Positions 1-8,716 of a stretch of 64,000 nt of DNA are shown here, in pieces. The stretch's first letter is position 1; every line of letters begins with the position of its first letter. The translations under genes were made by a program, and so were the position numbers. A model generated the notes under the pieces. It saw only the letters and a program-made list of their open reading frames with translations, searched no databases and was not told the origin of the DNA. The stretch spans positions 8,184,001-8,248,000 of the forward strand of contig NZ_CP107796.1 in assembly GCF_036345995.1 (NCBI RefSeq), in the 5' to 3' direction. Source of the stretch: Streptomyces sp. NBC_00557. Lineage in GTDB: Bacteria > Actinomycetota > Actinomycetes > Streptomycetales > Streptomycetaceae.

Positions 1-74
1 CACAACTCGATCATCGCTTCGGCTACGTGTTCCGCAGCAGGGCTCGCTTCGGCACGTTCGGGTTCCACTGACAT
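1..74 (-). CDS. 5' end of an unrecognised protein, cut by the window edge
   Basis: An ATG at 74 on the minus strand is preceded by a GGAAGGG ribosome-binding site and opens a frame that runs off the left edge. The 24 visible residues begin MSVEPERAEASPAAEHVAEA, which is Ala/Glu-rich and helical-looking. Too little is present to name a family. The start is chosen from the RBS spacing and the absence of a stop. Confidence 0.55.
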   Translation of the reverse strand, partial: MSVEPERAEASPAAEHVAEAMIEL

Positions 75-586
75 GGTTTTTCCCTTCCTCGATGCCGTCG
101 AGTACGCGCTTACCCGCCCGACAGGCCGTCAGCCCCGCCCTTGCGTTCGAAAAGGCCGTGAGCTGGGAAGGGAGGTAAATAATATGCAGAATCGCTCGGT
201 CATCCGGGTGCTACTGCCCTTGGTCTGATGCTGGTATTTCTCTCATTCCTCGAATTGCCGCCGAGGCGTCCTCCAAGGGGTGATGCGGCATCTTCCTCAG
301 CGTCATGGACTCAAGATGCCGTGCCCGATGGAAGTCACCGGACAGTGGCCGGAATGGACCCTCATGATGGAAGGGGAAACCGGACACCCCACGCCTTGCC
401 CACCATTTTTCACGGTACTCAGGTCACACCCGTGAAGCATCGGGCTGTCCCGGAAATGGCTCCGGCCAACCGCCTCGGTGTCGATGACACTCGGCGGGTT
501 TGGTCACCGCCGGTGTGACTTGCCAGGTGCCGGGAATTCGCAGTGCAGTGCACCACGGACGTCACCCGACCTGGAGGCCCAAAGCC
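75..586. other. Gene-poor stretch upstream of a small membrane protein gene
   Basis: No convincing gene. A 14-codon ORF (184-228, plus) begins after a very good RBS (GGGAGGTAAATAAT) and its TGA overlaps another ATG (TGATG at 226-230). It could be a leader peptide or the broken start of a small gene. The reading frames that follow look non-coding. Confidence 0.4.
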
Positions 587-763
587 ATGCTGGCCATAGT
601 TTCTGCTGCCCTGTTCTTCATCGCCTTTTTGATCAACGCGGCGGACATCACGACCAACCACACCTTCACCTCGACCAACCTCATGCTCCTCGGTCTCACG
701 GTTCTGGCCCTGCACCTCGCGGGACTGGGAGGCCGCTGGACCGTCCGGGGCCGCAGACGCTGA
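587..763 (+). CDS. Small two-helix membrane protein
   Basis: 58 codons starting at the ATG at 587, with a GGAGG box about 10 bases upstream. The protein has one hydrophobic helix near residues 2-20 (ending LFFIAFLINAAD), a short polar loop with several Thr, a second helix near residues 30-47, and a basic C-terminus ending GRRR. This fits a tiny two-pass inner-membrane protein of the kind common and uncharacterised in Streptomyces. A longer in-frame start at 500 would add an arginine-rich, non-membrane leader and lacks a good RBS. Function unknown. Confidence 0.65.
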   Translation: MLAIVSAALFFIAFLINAADITTNHTFTSTNLMLLGLTVLALHLAGLGGRWTVRGRRR

Positions 764-922
764 AGACCTCTCCGGGATCGCCGCTGCCGGCACCTGCCCG
801 ATCACCCGCTACGGACGTGCGGACAAGACTTGAGACACACACGATCGGGAAGAAGGGAGACGGCGCTGGCACCTGCCGCGGCTCGAAAATGACCGTCTGA
901 CGCGCGCCGAGGAGGGCTGCTC

Positions 923-2089
923 ATGGCACGCATCCACACTCCCCGCGCACGCCGTCGTGGGCGGGCGGTGAAGGGATCGGTGCGGGGAACCCAGAGCACT
1001 GCCGGGGAACCCAGAGGTGGCGGGCAGGAGAGGGGAGGCCCCGAATCCATCCAGTCACGACCCTTCGAACGCAGCCGGTCGTGGCTGCGGGCCGGCTTTG
1101 CACTGGGGCTCGGTGCGACTCTGGCCTGGCTGCTCGTCCGCACCGTTCTGCAGATCGGACAGCTGCTGTCATTGTTCTTGGCGGCCGTCTTCATCGCGAT
1201 CGGCCTGGAACCGCTGGTCGCCCTCCTGACCAGGCACCGCGTACGTCGCGGCTGGGCGGTTCTGATCGTGCTTCTCGCGTTCCTGCTGTGCTTGGCGGGG
1301 TTCGTCGCTCTGATCGCCCAGCCGGTCACGGACGAGGTCAACTCGTTGGTGAAGGCGATTCCGAAATGGCTCACCCAGCTGCACGACCGGCACACTTTCC
1401 TCGGCCATCTGGAAGACCGCTACCACCTGATCACCAAGGTCCGCAGCGCTCTGATGTCCGGCGGCTCGAGTGTGCTCGGCGGGCTGCTGGGGGCGGGCAA
1501 GATAGTGCTGAGTCTGGTCACATCGGCGGTCATCGTCGTGGTCGTGACCATCTACCTGATGGTCGCCCTGCCCGAGATCAAGGAGTTCGGATTCCGCTTC
1601 GTCGCCGCGAGCAGGCGCGCGCGGGTCGAGACGGTGACGGACGAGATCCTGACCCGGACGGGCCGGTTCATGCTGGCCAACCTGGCGACGTCGGGCATCG
1701 CCGGGCTCGCGACCTTCGCCTGGTGCGCGGCCATCGGCGTGCCCTATCCGGCTGCGCTGGGCTTCTTCGTGGCGCTGATGGATCTGATCCCGGTCGTCGG
1801 CTCGACCGTGGCCGGGGTGGCCGTGAGCCTGGTCGCCCTGTCGGTCTCCCTGCCGGTCGCGGGTGCCACAGCCGGCTTCTACGTGGGCTTCCGCCTGGCG
1901 GAGGACTACCTGATCATGCCTCGAGCGATGAAGTACGCCGTCGACGTGCACCCCGTAGTCACGGTCGTGGGTGTCCTCGTCGGCGGCGCGCTGCTGGGCA
2001 TCATCGGCGCCTTGGTCGCCGTACCAGCAGCCGTCGCCATCGGCATCCTGCTGGAGGAGTACGTCTTCCCCCGCACCGACGCATCCTGA
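923..2089 (+). CDS. AI-2E family transporter (PF01594-type permease)
   Basis: 388 residues with an RBS GAGGAGG 6-8 bases before the ATG. After a basic cytoplasmic N-terminus (about residues 1-50) there are seven to eight hydrophobic segments, including the AFLLCLAGFVALIAQPV and VVVVTIYLMVALPEI segments. A loop contains PYPAALGFFVALMDLIPVVG, and the conserved family signature near DLIPVVGS is visible. The family exports or exchanges small molecules across the inner membrane; members include the E. coli TqsA and YdiK proteins and Na+/H+ antiporters. The substrate cannot be told from sequence. It stands alone: the next recognisable gene is over 1.3 kb away. Confidence 0.85.
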   Translation: MARIHTPRARRRGRAVKGSVRGTQSTAGEPRGGGQERGGPESIQSRPFERSRSWLRAGFALGLGATLAWLLVRTVLQIGQLLSLFLAAVFIAIGLEPLVALLTRHRVRRGWAVLIVLLAFLLCLAGFVALIAQPVTDEVNSLVKAIPKWLTQLHDRHTFLGHLEDRYHLITKVRSALMSGGSSVLGGLLGAGKIVLSLVTSAVIVVVVTIYLMVALPEIKEFGFRFVAASRRARVETVTDEILTRTGRFMLANLATSGIAGLATFAWCAAIGVPYPAALGFFVALMDLIPVVGSTVAGVAVSLVALSVSLPVAGATAGFYVGFRLAEDYLIMPRAMKYAVDVHPVVTVVGVLVGGALLGIIGALVAVPAAVAIGILLEEYVFPRTDAS

Positions 2090-3495
2090 CCGCCCGAGCC
2101 CCCACTGGCGTGACCGGCCCCGCTCAGGCGTGGCTTCTCTGGGCTCGGCTTCCAGGCCCTCACTCACCGGCGGATGCCTCGGACCGGCATCGACACACCA
2201 CGCCTGGAAGACACCGGAGTGACGGCGACGACGGCCAGGCCGAGTAGCCGGCGGCCCAGAACGTCGCTGCCCGTGCACGCCCAAGCCGACCGTCGCAAAG
2301 GCGACACCGCCCGCGCCGACCCCCGCGACGCACCGTGGCCACACCAGCCTTCCCCACGCAGGACCGGTGCGGCTGTATGCGCGACTTCGACAGCAGCACC
2401 TACGCCCTGCGCGTCTTCGGAAGACGCGGCGATTCTCAGAAGGCCGCCGTTGGGGGCGCCTCAGCAGGTGCTTGTGCAAGGACCCCCGCTCGCCGTTTTT
2501 CACCACAGCGCATTTCGACGGCATCCGTCGGTGTTGCTGCGGGTGAGCCAGAGCAGGGAGCTCACTCAGCAGGAGCTCAAAAAGCGAGCTCATTGAGGAT
2601 GCCTGGCTGTCGCGGGCTTCCGCCCGGCGCCGTGCCGCATGGCTCCAGGCCATGAGGAATCGACGGCGGCGCTGATGAAGGCGTAGACCCCGTCGAAGAG
2701 CCGGAAAAGGGTCCGGTCGAGTTCGCGCCTCCGAAAATCCGAGTCCATCGAGTACCAGGCTCACCCAGCTCCAACAGGTCGCCGCCGATCGGGACCGCGG
2801 CTCCCGGTTCGGCCGCCGGGGGAGCACTTGGTGCTTCCGAAGGGAATTGTTTTCGACCAATTGCAGCCGCCTGAACGAGCCAGCCGACCACCCGCCAGTC
2901 ATCCGCGGCCGTCGGCGTGTGACGGTCCTGACCGCCGAGGTCGCCGCCCTCACCCAGGGTGGTCATCGTGCCTGGCCGGAGCGTTTGCGGGTGACGCGTT
3001 CTGGTCCAGACGCTCGCCCTTCGCAGGGTTGACGGTTCCCGCGGTCGTCGTCGACTGTTCGCTGTCGGCCTTGGGGAGGGCGAGTGGCGCTGTGGAAGAG
3101 GCGGGGGGCGAGGCGTGGGGTCGGCGACGCGTGTGATGGCAGTCGCGCTGGTTGACGCCACCTTGGCGCTCGGTCGGTTCCTGACGATCTCGTCGATCAA
3201 GGAGCCGGGCCGGGTGGAACGTTCATCGGGGGAAGGGGGCGTGGTGGTCCTGCCACTGCTTCGTCAGCCGGGTCCCGTCGCGGGCGACAGCCGGGCCGTG
3301 CTGCCGAGCTGACTACGCTGAGCACGGGCGCACCTTCCCGACCCGCGCTGCGACGGGGCCTGCTCGGAGACCGTCAGAAGATCATTGGGAAGGTATGCGC
3401 CCTTGGCATCCGACCCGGTGCCGATCCACAGGTCTTGAGCATTGCTCTCGCGCATGGCGTCACTGTGCCCATCAGGCACCGGGAAACATCCGATA
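2090..3495. other. 1.4-kb stretch without a recognisable gene
   Basis: Both strands carry open frames, but their composition is Arg/Pro/Ser-rich shadow sequence and no start has a good RBS. A minus-strand frame around 2660-2860 (including EPGAAVPIGGDLLELGEP) looks faintly coding and may be gene debris, but I cannot assign it. No hairpin terminator stands out after the permease gene. Confidence 0.4.
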
Positions 3496-4038
3496 ATGCC
3501 TGGCGTGGACCAAGGACTTGCCGCCCTGCTCGGAGCCTTCGTCGGTGTCGCCGGCGCCACTACGACGTCGATGCTCACCGGCTGGCATGCTCGCCAGCAG
3601 TCACGCGACCAAGCCCGTATGGATCACGCGCGATGGCGACGCGAGATTCGCCGCGACGCCTACACGGCGACGCTCGTTCCGATCACTGAGGCGCGCGAGG
3701 TCGCACGTCAGGCATCCCGTGCCCTCGTCCGTGAAGGCGCCGAAGCGGAGGTGAAGCGATTGCTGGGCCGCCTTGACGAACTGATCCACACGCTTCGGGC
3801 ATCCTGCGCTCGGCTGTCCCTGGAAGGTCCGAAAGATGTGGCGACGGCTGCCGACGCAATGCTCAACGCGTTGCAGGTGGTTGACAACAACCTGGTGACA
3901 TGGCGACTCGCTCGTCGGTCAGCCTCCGAGTCCCTGACCGAGTACATCGAGCGCCATACGGTGAAGGCTGCAGTTCTCTCTCACTCGATCACCCGCTTCA
4001 CCGACGAAGCGAGCAAAGCGCTGGACATGGCTCCGTAG
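3496..4038 (+). CDS. Hypothetical protein with N-terminal membrane anchor and coiled coil
   Basis: 180 residues from the ATG at 3496. The first ~25 residues contain one hydrophobic segment (GLAALLGAFVGVAGATTTSML). The rest is strongly helical and charged, with HARWRREIRRDAY and repeated Ala/Glu/Arg heptads, so it should be a single-pass membrane protein with a cytoplasmic coiled-coil domain. This architecture recurs in Streptomyces genomes without a known function. The ATG lacks a clear SD sequence and an AT-rich patch (AAACATCCGATA) lies just before it, so a leaderless transcript is possible. A start 18 codons earlier (3442) is open but less membrane-like. Confidence 0.65.
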   Translation: MPGVDQGLAALLGAFVGVAGATTTSMLTGWHARQQSRDQARMDHARWRREIRRDAYTATLVPITEAREVARQASRALVREGAEAEVKRLLGRLDELIHTLRASCARLSLEGPKDVATAADAMLNALQVVDNNLVTWRLARRSASESLTEYIERHTVKAAVLSHSITRFTDEASKALDMAP

Positions 4039-4641
4039 AAGCGGCGCCCCGCCCATACCGACGCCGGGAATGACGGCGGCGTACCGGAGGCCGGGGCGCG
4101 GTGGCGTCCAACGCTGTGCGACGGGTGCGAGGACGGGGCCGGCGAGGCCGCGCGCGGGGACGAGCAGGAGTGCCAGGAGCAGGACCAGGTCGTGCCGGGA
4201 CGGAAGGCCGGGAGCTGGCTGTTGCCGTTGCCTGGCTGAGGGGACCGGGCCTGGTTGTCAGTGGTGACTGTCAGGCCGAACTGGGCGGTCATGACGAGCA
4301 GTTGCTGCGCGGCCGTGTCTACGGCGCCGACCACGCTGCCCCGTGCCGGCGGCCCGGCCGGCGCTACGCCGAACTGGTCGGCGGCGAGTGATCGCCTCGT
4401 ACAACCGGACGAGATCTGCTGCGTGAGCCGCACTCCGGGCTCCGCGGCCATCCAGGAACAGGTTCATCGGGTATGCGATCCTGCCGTCGCCCCGCCCGAC
4501 AGGAGAAGTACTCCACGAACAGGGTGTCGCCCCCCGACTTCTCCCGGTACGTCAGGGCCGCCGCCTCCTGCGAGGCAGCGGCCCTGACGCCATTCACCAC
4601 TGTGGCCGGTTACGTGCGGAGCAGTTGACGCCCACCGAGGT
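4039..4641. other. Gene-free gap with decayed minus-strand frames
   Basis: No intact gene. Minus-strand frames at 4364-4600 and 4258-4467 look like successive pieces of one broken ORF (YREKSGGDTLFVEYFS followed after a frame change by AADLVRLYEAI), but I do not recognise the product. A strong hairpin at 4551-4588 is listed separately. Confidence 0.3.
4551..4588 (-). terminator. Hairpin terminator downstream of the phosphoesterase gene
   Basis: A 17-base arm (4551-4567, GTCAGGGCCGCCGCCTC) pairs with 4572-4588 around a 4-base loop with one mismatch. It lies about 50 bases beyond the phosphoesterase stop codon on the minus strand. No U-tract follows, which is normal for Streptomyces terminators. 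Confidence 0.65.
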
Positions 4642-5523
4642 TCAGTTCCAGATGCCGGTGATGTCGGATGCGTTGGCCGCGGCCCCTGCGTGGGTGGTCA
4701 GGCCGGCCAGGTCCTCGATGGTGCGCAGGGTGTCGTAGTGGTTGTAGCGGTTCGAGGTGGAGCTACCCGGAGCCACGTGCGCACCGTAGAACACGGTGGC
4801 GATGTGGTTGCTGTGCGAACTGTCGTCCTCGTCGAAGGTGACGGCCAGGATGCTGTTGTGCGTCTTGGCCCAGGTGGCGTAGGCGCCGAGGTTGTTCTTC
4901 AGCCAGGTGTCACCTGTGTTGATGGAGCAGTCGTGCATGTCGTTGCACAGGTTCGGGGTGACGAACGAGACCTTGGGCAGGGTCGTGTAGTCCGTCGGGA
5001 ACTGCGTGAAGGTGTGCGCCGTGTTCAGCGGGACGTTGCTGAAGGCGAACCACGGGTTGTGCTTCCGGGCGTATTTGGTGGCGGAGTTGGTGCACACAGT
5101 GGAGCCCTGGGAGGGCAGGCCCTCGTTGTAGCTGCCCCATGTCTTGCCGGCGCCGATGAGCTCGGAGCCGAGGTTCGCGGCGCTGCTGAACTGCGGTGTG
5201 TAGCAGTTGTCGTTGGTGATGCCCTGGTTGTTGCCGGAGAACAGGTCGAGGTAGTTCGGCTGGCTGGGGTGGGTGATGGCGTACGACTGGGTGAGGTTGC
5301 CGCCGCCGGCCACCAGAGTGTTGTTGAGGTACGGGGCGCTCGTGCTGCCGATGACCTGCTCGTAGGAGTGGTTCTCGAACACCACCACGACCACGTGGTC
5401 GGGGGCGGGGAGAGCGGCGGCCTGTGCAGCCGGGGCAGCGGCCCACAATCCGACCAGGGCGGCGGGAAGGGCGGCGAGGGAAAGCGCCCGGCTCGAGCGC
5501 TTCCTGCGGGAGAGCAAGGACAC
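4642..5523 (-). CDS. Secreted alkaline/acid phosphatase-superfamily phosphoesterase
   Basis: 293 residues, GTG start with a strong AGGAGG box. A basic N-terminus (LLSRRKRSSR) precedes a hydrophobic signal peptide ending near AAQAA, so export is expected. The twin Arg allows Tat but is not diagnostic. The mature part has the phosphoesterase (PF04185-like) motifs: VVVVFENHSYEQVIG near its start, the metal/nucleophile-region HPSQPNYLDLFSG, and VTFDEDDS with a later HYDTLRTIEDL. These correspond to the Asp/His metal ligands of this superfamily. The likely role is extracellular phosphate release from phosphomonoesters. It is followed by a terminator hairpin and appears monocistronic. I looked for Pho-box repeats upstream and saw none that convinced me. 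Confidence 0.85.
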   Translation of the reverse strand: MSLLSRRKRSSRALSLAALPAALVGLWAAAPAAQAAALPAPDHVVVVVFENHSYEQVIGSTSAPYLNNTLVAGGGNLTQSYAITHPSQPNYLDLFSGNNQGITNDNCYTPQFSSAANLGSELIGAGKTWGSYNEGLPSQGSTVCTNSATKYARKHNPWFAFSNVPLNTAHTFTQFPTDYTTLPKVSFVTPNLCNDMHDCSINTGDTWLKNNLGAYATWAKTHNSILAVTFDEDDSSHSNHIATVFYGAHVAPGSSTSNRYNHYDTLRTIEDLAGLTTHAGAAANASDITGIWN

Positions 5524-6051
5524 GGTGGACCTCCTGTGGGAGCGGTTGGGACAGCGCTGGGGGGTTGTCTACTGCTCAGGTGGTCGTCTTTGCTTCGGGC
5601 AGTAGGAGACTAGGAGGCCGCTCTCGAGGTCTTCAGCTTCTCTGAGATGAAGGCCCGCCAAACAGTTGTCGTCAGCCGGTAAGTGACGTCGTACACTGCG
5701 TTCATGTGTCAGGGGATGCCCGGGTACCGCGCTGAAACGGGCGTGAGCGCCCCGGGTCTCGTGGAGTTCGCGATCTTGTGATCAAGCGGTCTGCGGGCCT
5801 CTTTCACCTGCGACCAGTGCGCCTGTTCGTACCCGTCGGGTGGTACATGGCCGAGGCAGAGTGGAGCCATTCACACGCAGCCCGGGTGCTCGTCACGGGT
5901 GCCGCAGGCCTGCCACCCGCGGCCCCCGGGCGTTGCTCCCCGCGACGAGCCTGTGCCGGGATCGTCCAATCACCGGCCGGGTTGGAAGACGGCCCGGAGG
6001 ATGAATACGCTGCCGCCCTTGCGGCATGCCTGGGTGGCCTGGCGTACGGCA
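5524..6051. other. Gap upstream of the phosphoesterase gene
   Basis: The first ~200 bases should hold the phosphoesterase promoter. The remainder (5700-6050) has no intact frame and leads into a dehydrogenase fragment. Confidence 0.3.
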
Positions 6052-6246
6052 GGTCGTGAGGTCGGCTCGGCCGTCCGCCAGGTCCAGGCCGGCGAGTATG
6101 TGGTCCTGCCCTTCAACGTCGCCTGCGGCTTCTGCCAGCAGTCCGATCGGAGCCTGACCAACTCCTGCCTGACCACGCAGCCGGAACCGGCCCTTGCGGG
6201 AGCCGCCTACGGATTCGCCGAGCTCTCCCTCGCGGCGGAGACGTAG
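6052..6246 (+). pseudogene. Fragment of a zinc alcohol dehydrogenase (MDR family)
   Basis: The frame ending at the TAG at 6244 reads GREVGSAVRQVQAGEYVVLP followed by FNVACGFCQQSDRSLTNSC. This is the part of a zinc-dependent alcohol or formaldehyde dehydrogenase around the structural-zinc cysteine lobe (normally ..GDRVVVPFNIACG.C..C...). Only about 60 residues remain; the catalytic-zinc N-terminus and the whole Rossmann domain are missing. It is an isolated remnant without a start or RBS. Confidence 0.65.
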
Positions 6247-6493
6247 AACAGCGCGGAGTCCATGCTGAAGCTCAAGCTGGGCGGCCGTCGATGGTGGTTG
6301 CGTCATAGTCAGCTTCGAGGGCTCCAGAGCCCGTTCGAAAGCGGCCCCGCTGAAGCTCACCTTCGACAAGGCGACGTCCCGCAGGAATGCCTCGGTGGTG
6401 AAGCGCAATCGGAACGGCTGCGAGACCACGTCAGCCGGCCCCGGCGGCCGAAGTCGCTGGGTGTTGCTTCCTGGCCCGATGCGGTGTGGGTGC

Positions 6494-7126
6494 TCAGTGA
6501 AGGACGGTGAGCAGACCCTCGACTCCGCGGCGGAACGCGGCGCCGACGCTGTCGACGCCGTCGAGGTGGGCGCCGCTCATGGCGCCGTCGCGCATCATGA
6601 CGAAGTGCCGGGCGGCGTGTTCTGGTTTGCCGCGACGCGGTGAGTTCCCGAAGACCTGCGTGAAGAGTTCGGTGAGCGTGGCCATGTACCAGGCGCGGTG
6701 ATCGAGAATCACCTGGCGCACCCGGTCTTCGGGGTCGGGGTACTCGGCGGCGGCCTTGAGGAACGCGCAGCCGCGGAACTCCGGCGAGGCCAGGCTGTCG
6801 GCGACGGCGGTCCCGATCGCGCGCAGGGCGTCGGCCGGGGACGGTGCGGCCTCGATGGCGGCCTGGATGCCGGCCCGCATGTCGGTGTCGACACCGCGCA
6901 GGTAGGCGATGACGAGGTCTTCTTTCGAGGGGAAGTGCCGGTAGAACGTCGCCCGCGTGGCCGGGGCCTCGGCGAGGATCCGCTCGACCCCGACCGCCCG
7001 GATGCCTTCGCGGTAGAAGAGCCCGCTGGCCGTGGCCAGCAGCCGCTCTCGCGCCTCTGACCGGACCGGCTCGACCGATGAGCCGCCGTTCGGGGTGCCG
7101 GGCGCGGGTCGTGTCCGTGTGGCCAT
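6494..7126 (-). CDS. TetR/AcrR family repressor
   Basis: 210 residues, ATG at 7126. The N-terminal helix-turn-helix runs from about residue 23 to 70 (RERLLATASGLFYREGIRAV followed by ATRATFYRHFPSKEDLVIAY), typical of TetR. The C-terminal ~120 residues form a helical ligand domain with GCAFLKAAAEYPD, as seen in repressors of the YcdC/NemR-like C-terminal type. It is divergent from a DUF308 membrane protein gene across a 171-bp intergenic region containing candidate operators, so auto-regulation plus control of that neighbour is the simplest reading. The ligand is unknown. Confidence 0.88.
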   Translation of the reverse strand: MATRTRPAPGTPNGGSSVEPVRSEARERLLATASGLFYREGIRAVGVERILAEAPATRATFYRHFPSKEDLVIAYLRGVDTDMRAGIQAAIEAAPSPADALRAIGTAVADSLASPEFRGCAFLKAAAEYPDPEDRVRQVILDHRAWYMATLTELFTQVFGNSPRRGKPEHAARHFVMMRDGAMSGAHLDGVDSVGAAFRRGVEGLLTVLH

Positions 7127-7143
7127 GACCCCACCGTAGCAGA

Positions 7144-7215
7144 AAGAACGATCGGTCTTGCGTCCGCCCGGGAAGTCGTGTCAGGCTCCACTCTGCGAGA
7201 GAGAACGGTCTTTCT
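7144..7215. promoter_or_regulatory. Candidate TetR operators in the divergent promoter
   Basis: Two related near-palindromes occur: AAGAACGATCGGTCTT (7144-7159) and GAGAACGGTCTTTCT (about 7201-7215). The first resembles the AGACCGATCGGTCT-type sites of many TetR repressors. A third CGGTCTT copy lies at 7273-7279, inside the leader of the downstream gene. Assignment to the adjacent TetR is inferred from position. Confidence 0.5.
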
Positions 7216-7297
7216 ACTAGGAGTCCGGCGGCCAGCCGTTGCCCGCTCCACGTCAGCAAAGACCAGAGTCAGCGGTCTTCTTTGGAAAGGAACAGTC

Positions 7298-7876
7298 ATG
7301 ACCACGACTACTGCCCCCGCCCCTGCCCCTGCCACCGTCGCGTCAGCGCTTCGCCGGCTCTACCTCATTCGTTTCGGGTTCGCCCTGACCTGGGCCGTCG
7401 TGCTCTTCTTGACCGCGTCGAGCATCGGGCCGGTGAGTGCGACCCTGCTCGTGATCTACCCGCTGTTCGACGTGGGCGCCGCCGTCGTCGATGCCCGCTC
7501 CTCCCGAGCGAGCCGGTCCGCTCTTGGTCTCTACGTCAACATCGCGATCAGCCTGATCGCCGCCGTCGGACTGGTCTTCGCGGTCACCTCCGGCATACCG
7601 GGGGTCCTGCGCGTGTGGGGGGTCTGGGCCGTCGTGGCGGGCCTCGTCCAGCTCCTCGTCGCTCTGCGGCGACGCGACCTCGGAGGCCAGTGGGCGATGA
7701 TCGCCAGCGGCAGCATCTCCACGCTCGCCGGGATCTCGTTCCTCCAGCAGGCCGCTGCCCCTCACTCCTCGCTAAGCAGTCTGGCCGGCTACGCCCTGCT
7801 TGGCGGCATCTTCTTCCTCGTCTCTGCCCTGCGCCTCGGACACAACGCCAGCCGGAGCACCGGTGGGAGCAACTGA
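7298..7876 (+). CDS. DUF308/HdeD-like membrane protein
   Basis: 192 residues from the ATG at 7298 (GGAAAGG box 8 bases before). There are six predicted hydrophobic segments separated by short basic loops (VDARSSRASRS, LRRRDLGGQ), the pattern of the HdeD/DUF308 family of small six-helix membrane proteins. E. coli HdeD is linked to acid resistance, but most actinobacterial members are uncharacterised. A 40-codon upstream extension would run through the TetR operator region and is rejected. Probably controlled by the divergent TetR. A broken flavoprotein gene begins 1 base after the stop, suggesting a former two-gene operon. Confidence 0.8.
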   Translation: MTTTTAPAPAPATVASALRRLYLIRFGFALTWAVVLFLTASSIGPVSATLLVIYPLFDVGAAVVDARSSRASRSALGLYVNIAISLIAAVGLVFAVTSGIPGVLRVWGVWAVVAGLVQLLVALRRRDLGGQWAMIASGSISTLAGISFLQQAAAPHSSLSSLAGYALLGGIFFLVSALRLGHNASRSTGGSN

Positions 7877-7877
7877 C

Positions 7878-8069
7878 ATGACCGACCACACCACCAGCGT
7901 CGACAGCATGTTCGCCGTCATCGTCATTGGCCGGGAAGAACGTCGCCGACCGAGTGGCGTACGCCGGGCTCAGCGCGGCCATGATCGAGCAGGATCTCGT
8001 TGGTGGTGAAGGCTCCTGCTGGGCCTGCACCCTCACCAAGACGCTGGGCCCGCAGGGAGCGGTGCACTG
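7878..8069 (+). pseudogene. Truncated, frameshifted FAD/NAD(P) disulfide oxidoreductase
   Basis: The ATG at 7878 follows the DUF308 stop by one base. The frame begins MTDHTTSVDSMFAVIVIG, then after a frame change near 7928 continues GKNVADRVAYAGLSAAMIEQ and DLVGGEGSCWACTLTKTL. This matches the N-terminus of dihydrolipoamide/mercuric-reductase-like proteins (VIGAGPVGENVADR...VGGECSYWACMPSK). The Gly-rich FAD loop is disrupted, and the redox cysteine pair is reduced to one CxxC-like stretch. The gene is cut at the end of the convergent F420-reductase-like gene, so over 400 residues are gone. Confidence 0.75.
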
Positions 8070-8077
8070 TGAGCGGA

Positions 8078-8674
8078 TCAGCGGGCGATTGAGATCGCGA
8101 AGGGCGCGAATCCGGTGGACCGAATCACGTGCGGTACGAAAAGTACCGCGGCCTCGGCGGCGCGGGCGGTCTGGATTCCGCCGAGGTCGGTGATCCACTC
8201 CTTGTGCCAGCCGAGGTCGGTGAGCAGTTCACCGACGGTCTGCTTGGCCTGCGGGTCGTCGCCGGAGAGAAACGCGGTTGGTGCCTGGGTGAGCGTGGCC
8301 GGCGCGGTCATCACCGGGAAGAGCATGGTGTTGAGGGTTTTGACGACGCGGGTTTCGGGGAGGGCGTCCTGGAGTTGCTCGGCGAGGCTTGAGCCGGGGT
8401 AGATCAGGTCGGCGGGTAGTCCGTCCGGTCCGTCGGTGGTGGCGTTGGAGACGTCGACGAGGATCTTGCCGCGCAGTTCCTCCCGTAGGGCGGCGAGCCG
8501 GTCCAGCGAGCCGGCTCCCGGGGTGGCGTTGATGACGATCCGGGCTGTCCGGGCAGCGTCAGCGGTGGCGCCCGGTGTGCGGTCCGCCACGGTCACCTCA
8601 TGCCCTGCCCGGGTGAGCGCTGTGGTCAGGTTGCCGCCGACGCGGCCGTTTCCGAGTACTGCGATCGTGGTCAT
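8078..8674 (-). CDS. NADPH-dependent F420 reductase-like protein
   Basis: 198 residues. The N-terminal Rossmann motif IAVLGNGRVGGNLTTALTRAGHEV (GxGxxG, residues 7-12) is followed by VADRT, the position that favours NADPH. The order INATPG, ILVDVSNATT, VVKTLNTMLFPVM and FLSGDDPQAK is characteristic of the F420 reductase/NAD-binding family (YdcC/COG2085). The family moves hydride between NADPH and coenzyme F420; a related dehydrogenase role is equally possible. It lies 42 bases downstream of the inositol-monophosphatase-like gene on the same strand and is probably co-transcribed with it. Confidence 0.8.
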   Translation of the reverse strand: MTTIAVLGNGRVGGNLTTALTRAGHEVTVADRTPGATADAARTARIVINATPGAGSLDRLAALREELRGKILVDVSNATTDGPDGLPADLIYPGSSLAEQLQDALPETRVVKTLNTMLFPVMTAPATLTQAPTAFLSGDDPQAKQTVGELLTDLGWHKEWITDLGGIQTARAAEAAVLFVPHVIRSTGFAPFAISIAR

Positions 8675-8716
8675 GGTGATGTGATCCTTGTCGTGGGTGC
8701 GGGTTGTGGTGCGCGG

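Noticed and set aside
2640..2880. Possible SpoIIE-like phosphatase fragment on the minus strand
   Set aside because: EPGAAVPIGGDLLEL only loosely recalls the PP2C start (GAxVGGD), with no second motif in any frame.
1169..2953. 594-codon minus-strand ORF over the AI-2E permease
   Set aside because: Antisense shadow; composition is unlike a protein and the plus-strand permease is clear.
4690..5613. 307-codon Gly/Val-rich plus-strand ORF opposite the phosphoesterase
   Set aside because: Shadow of the phosphoesterase gene; the minus-strand product has a signal peptide, motifs and an RBS.
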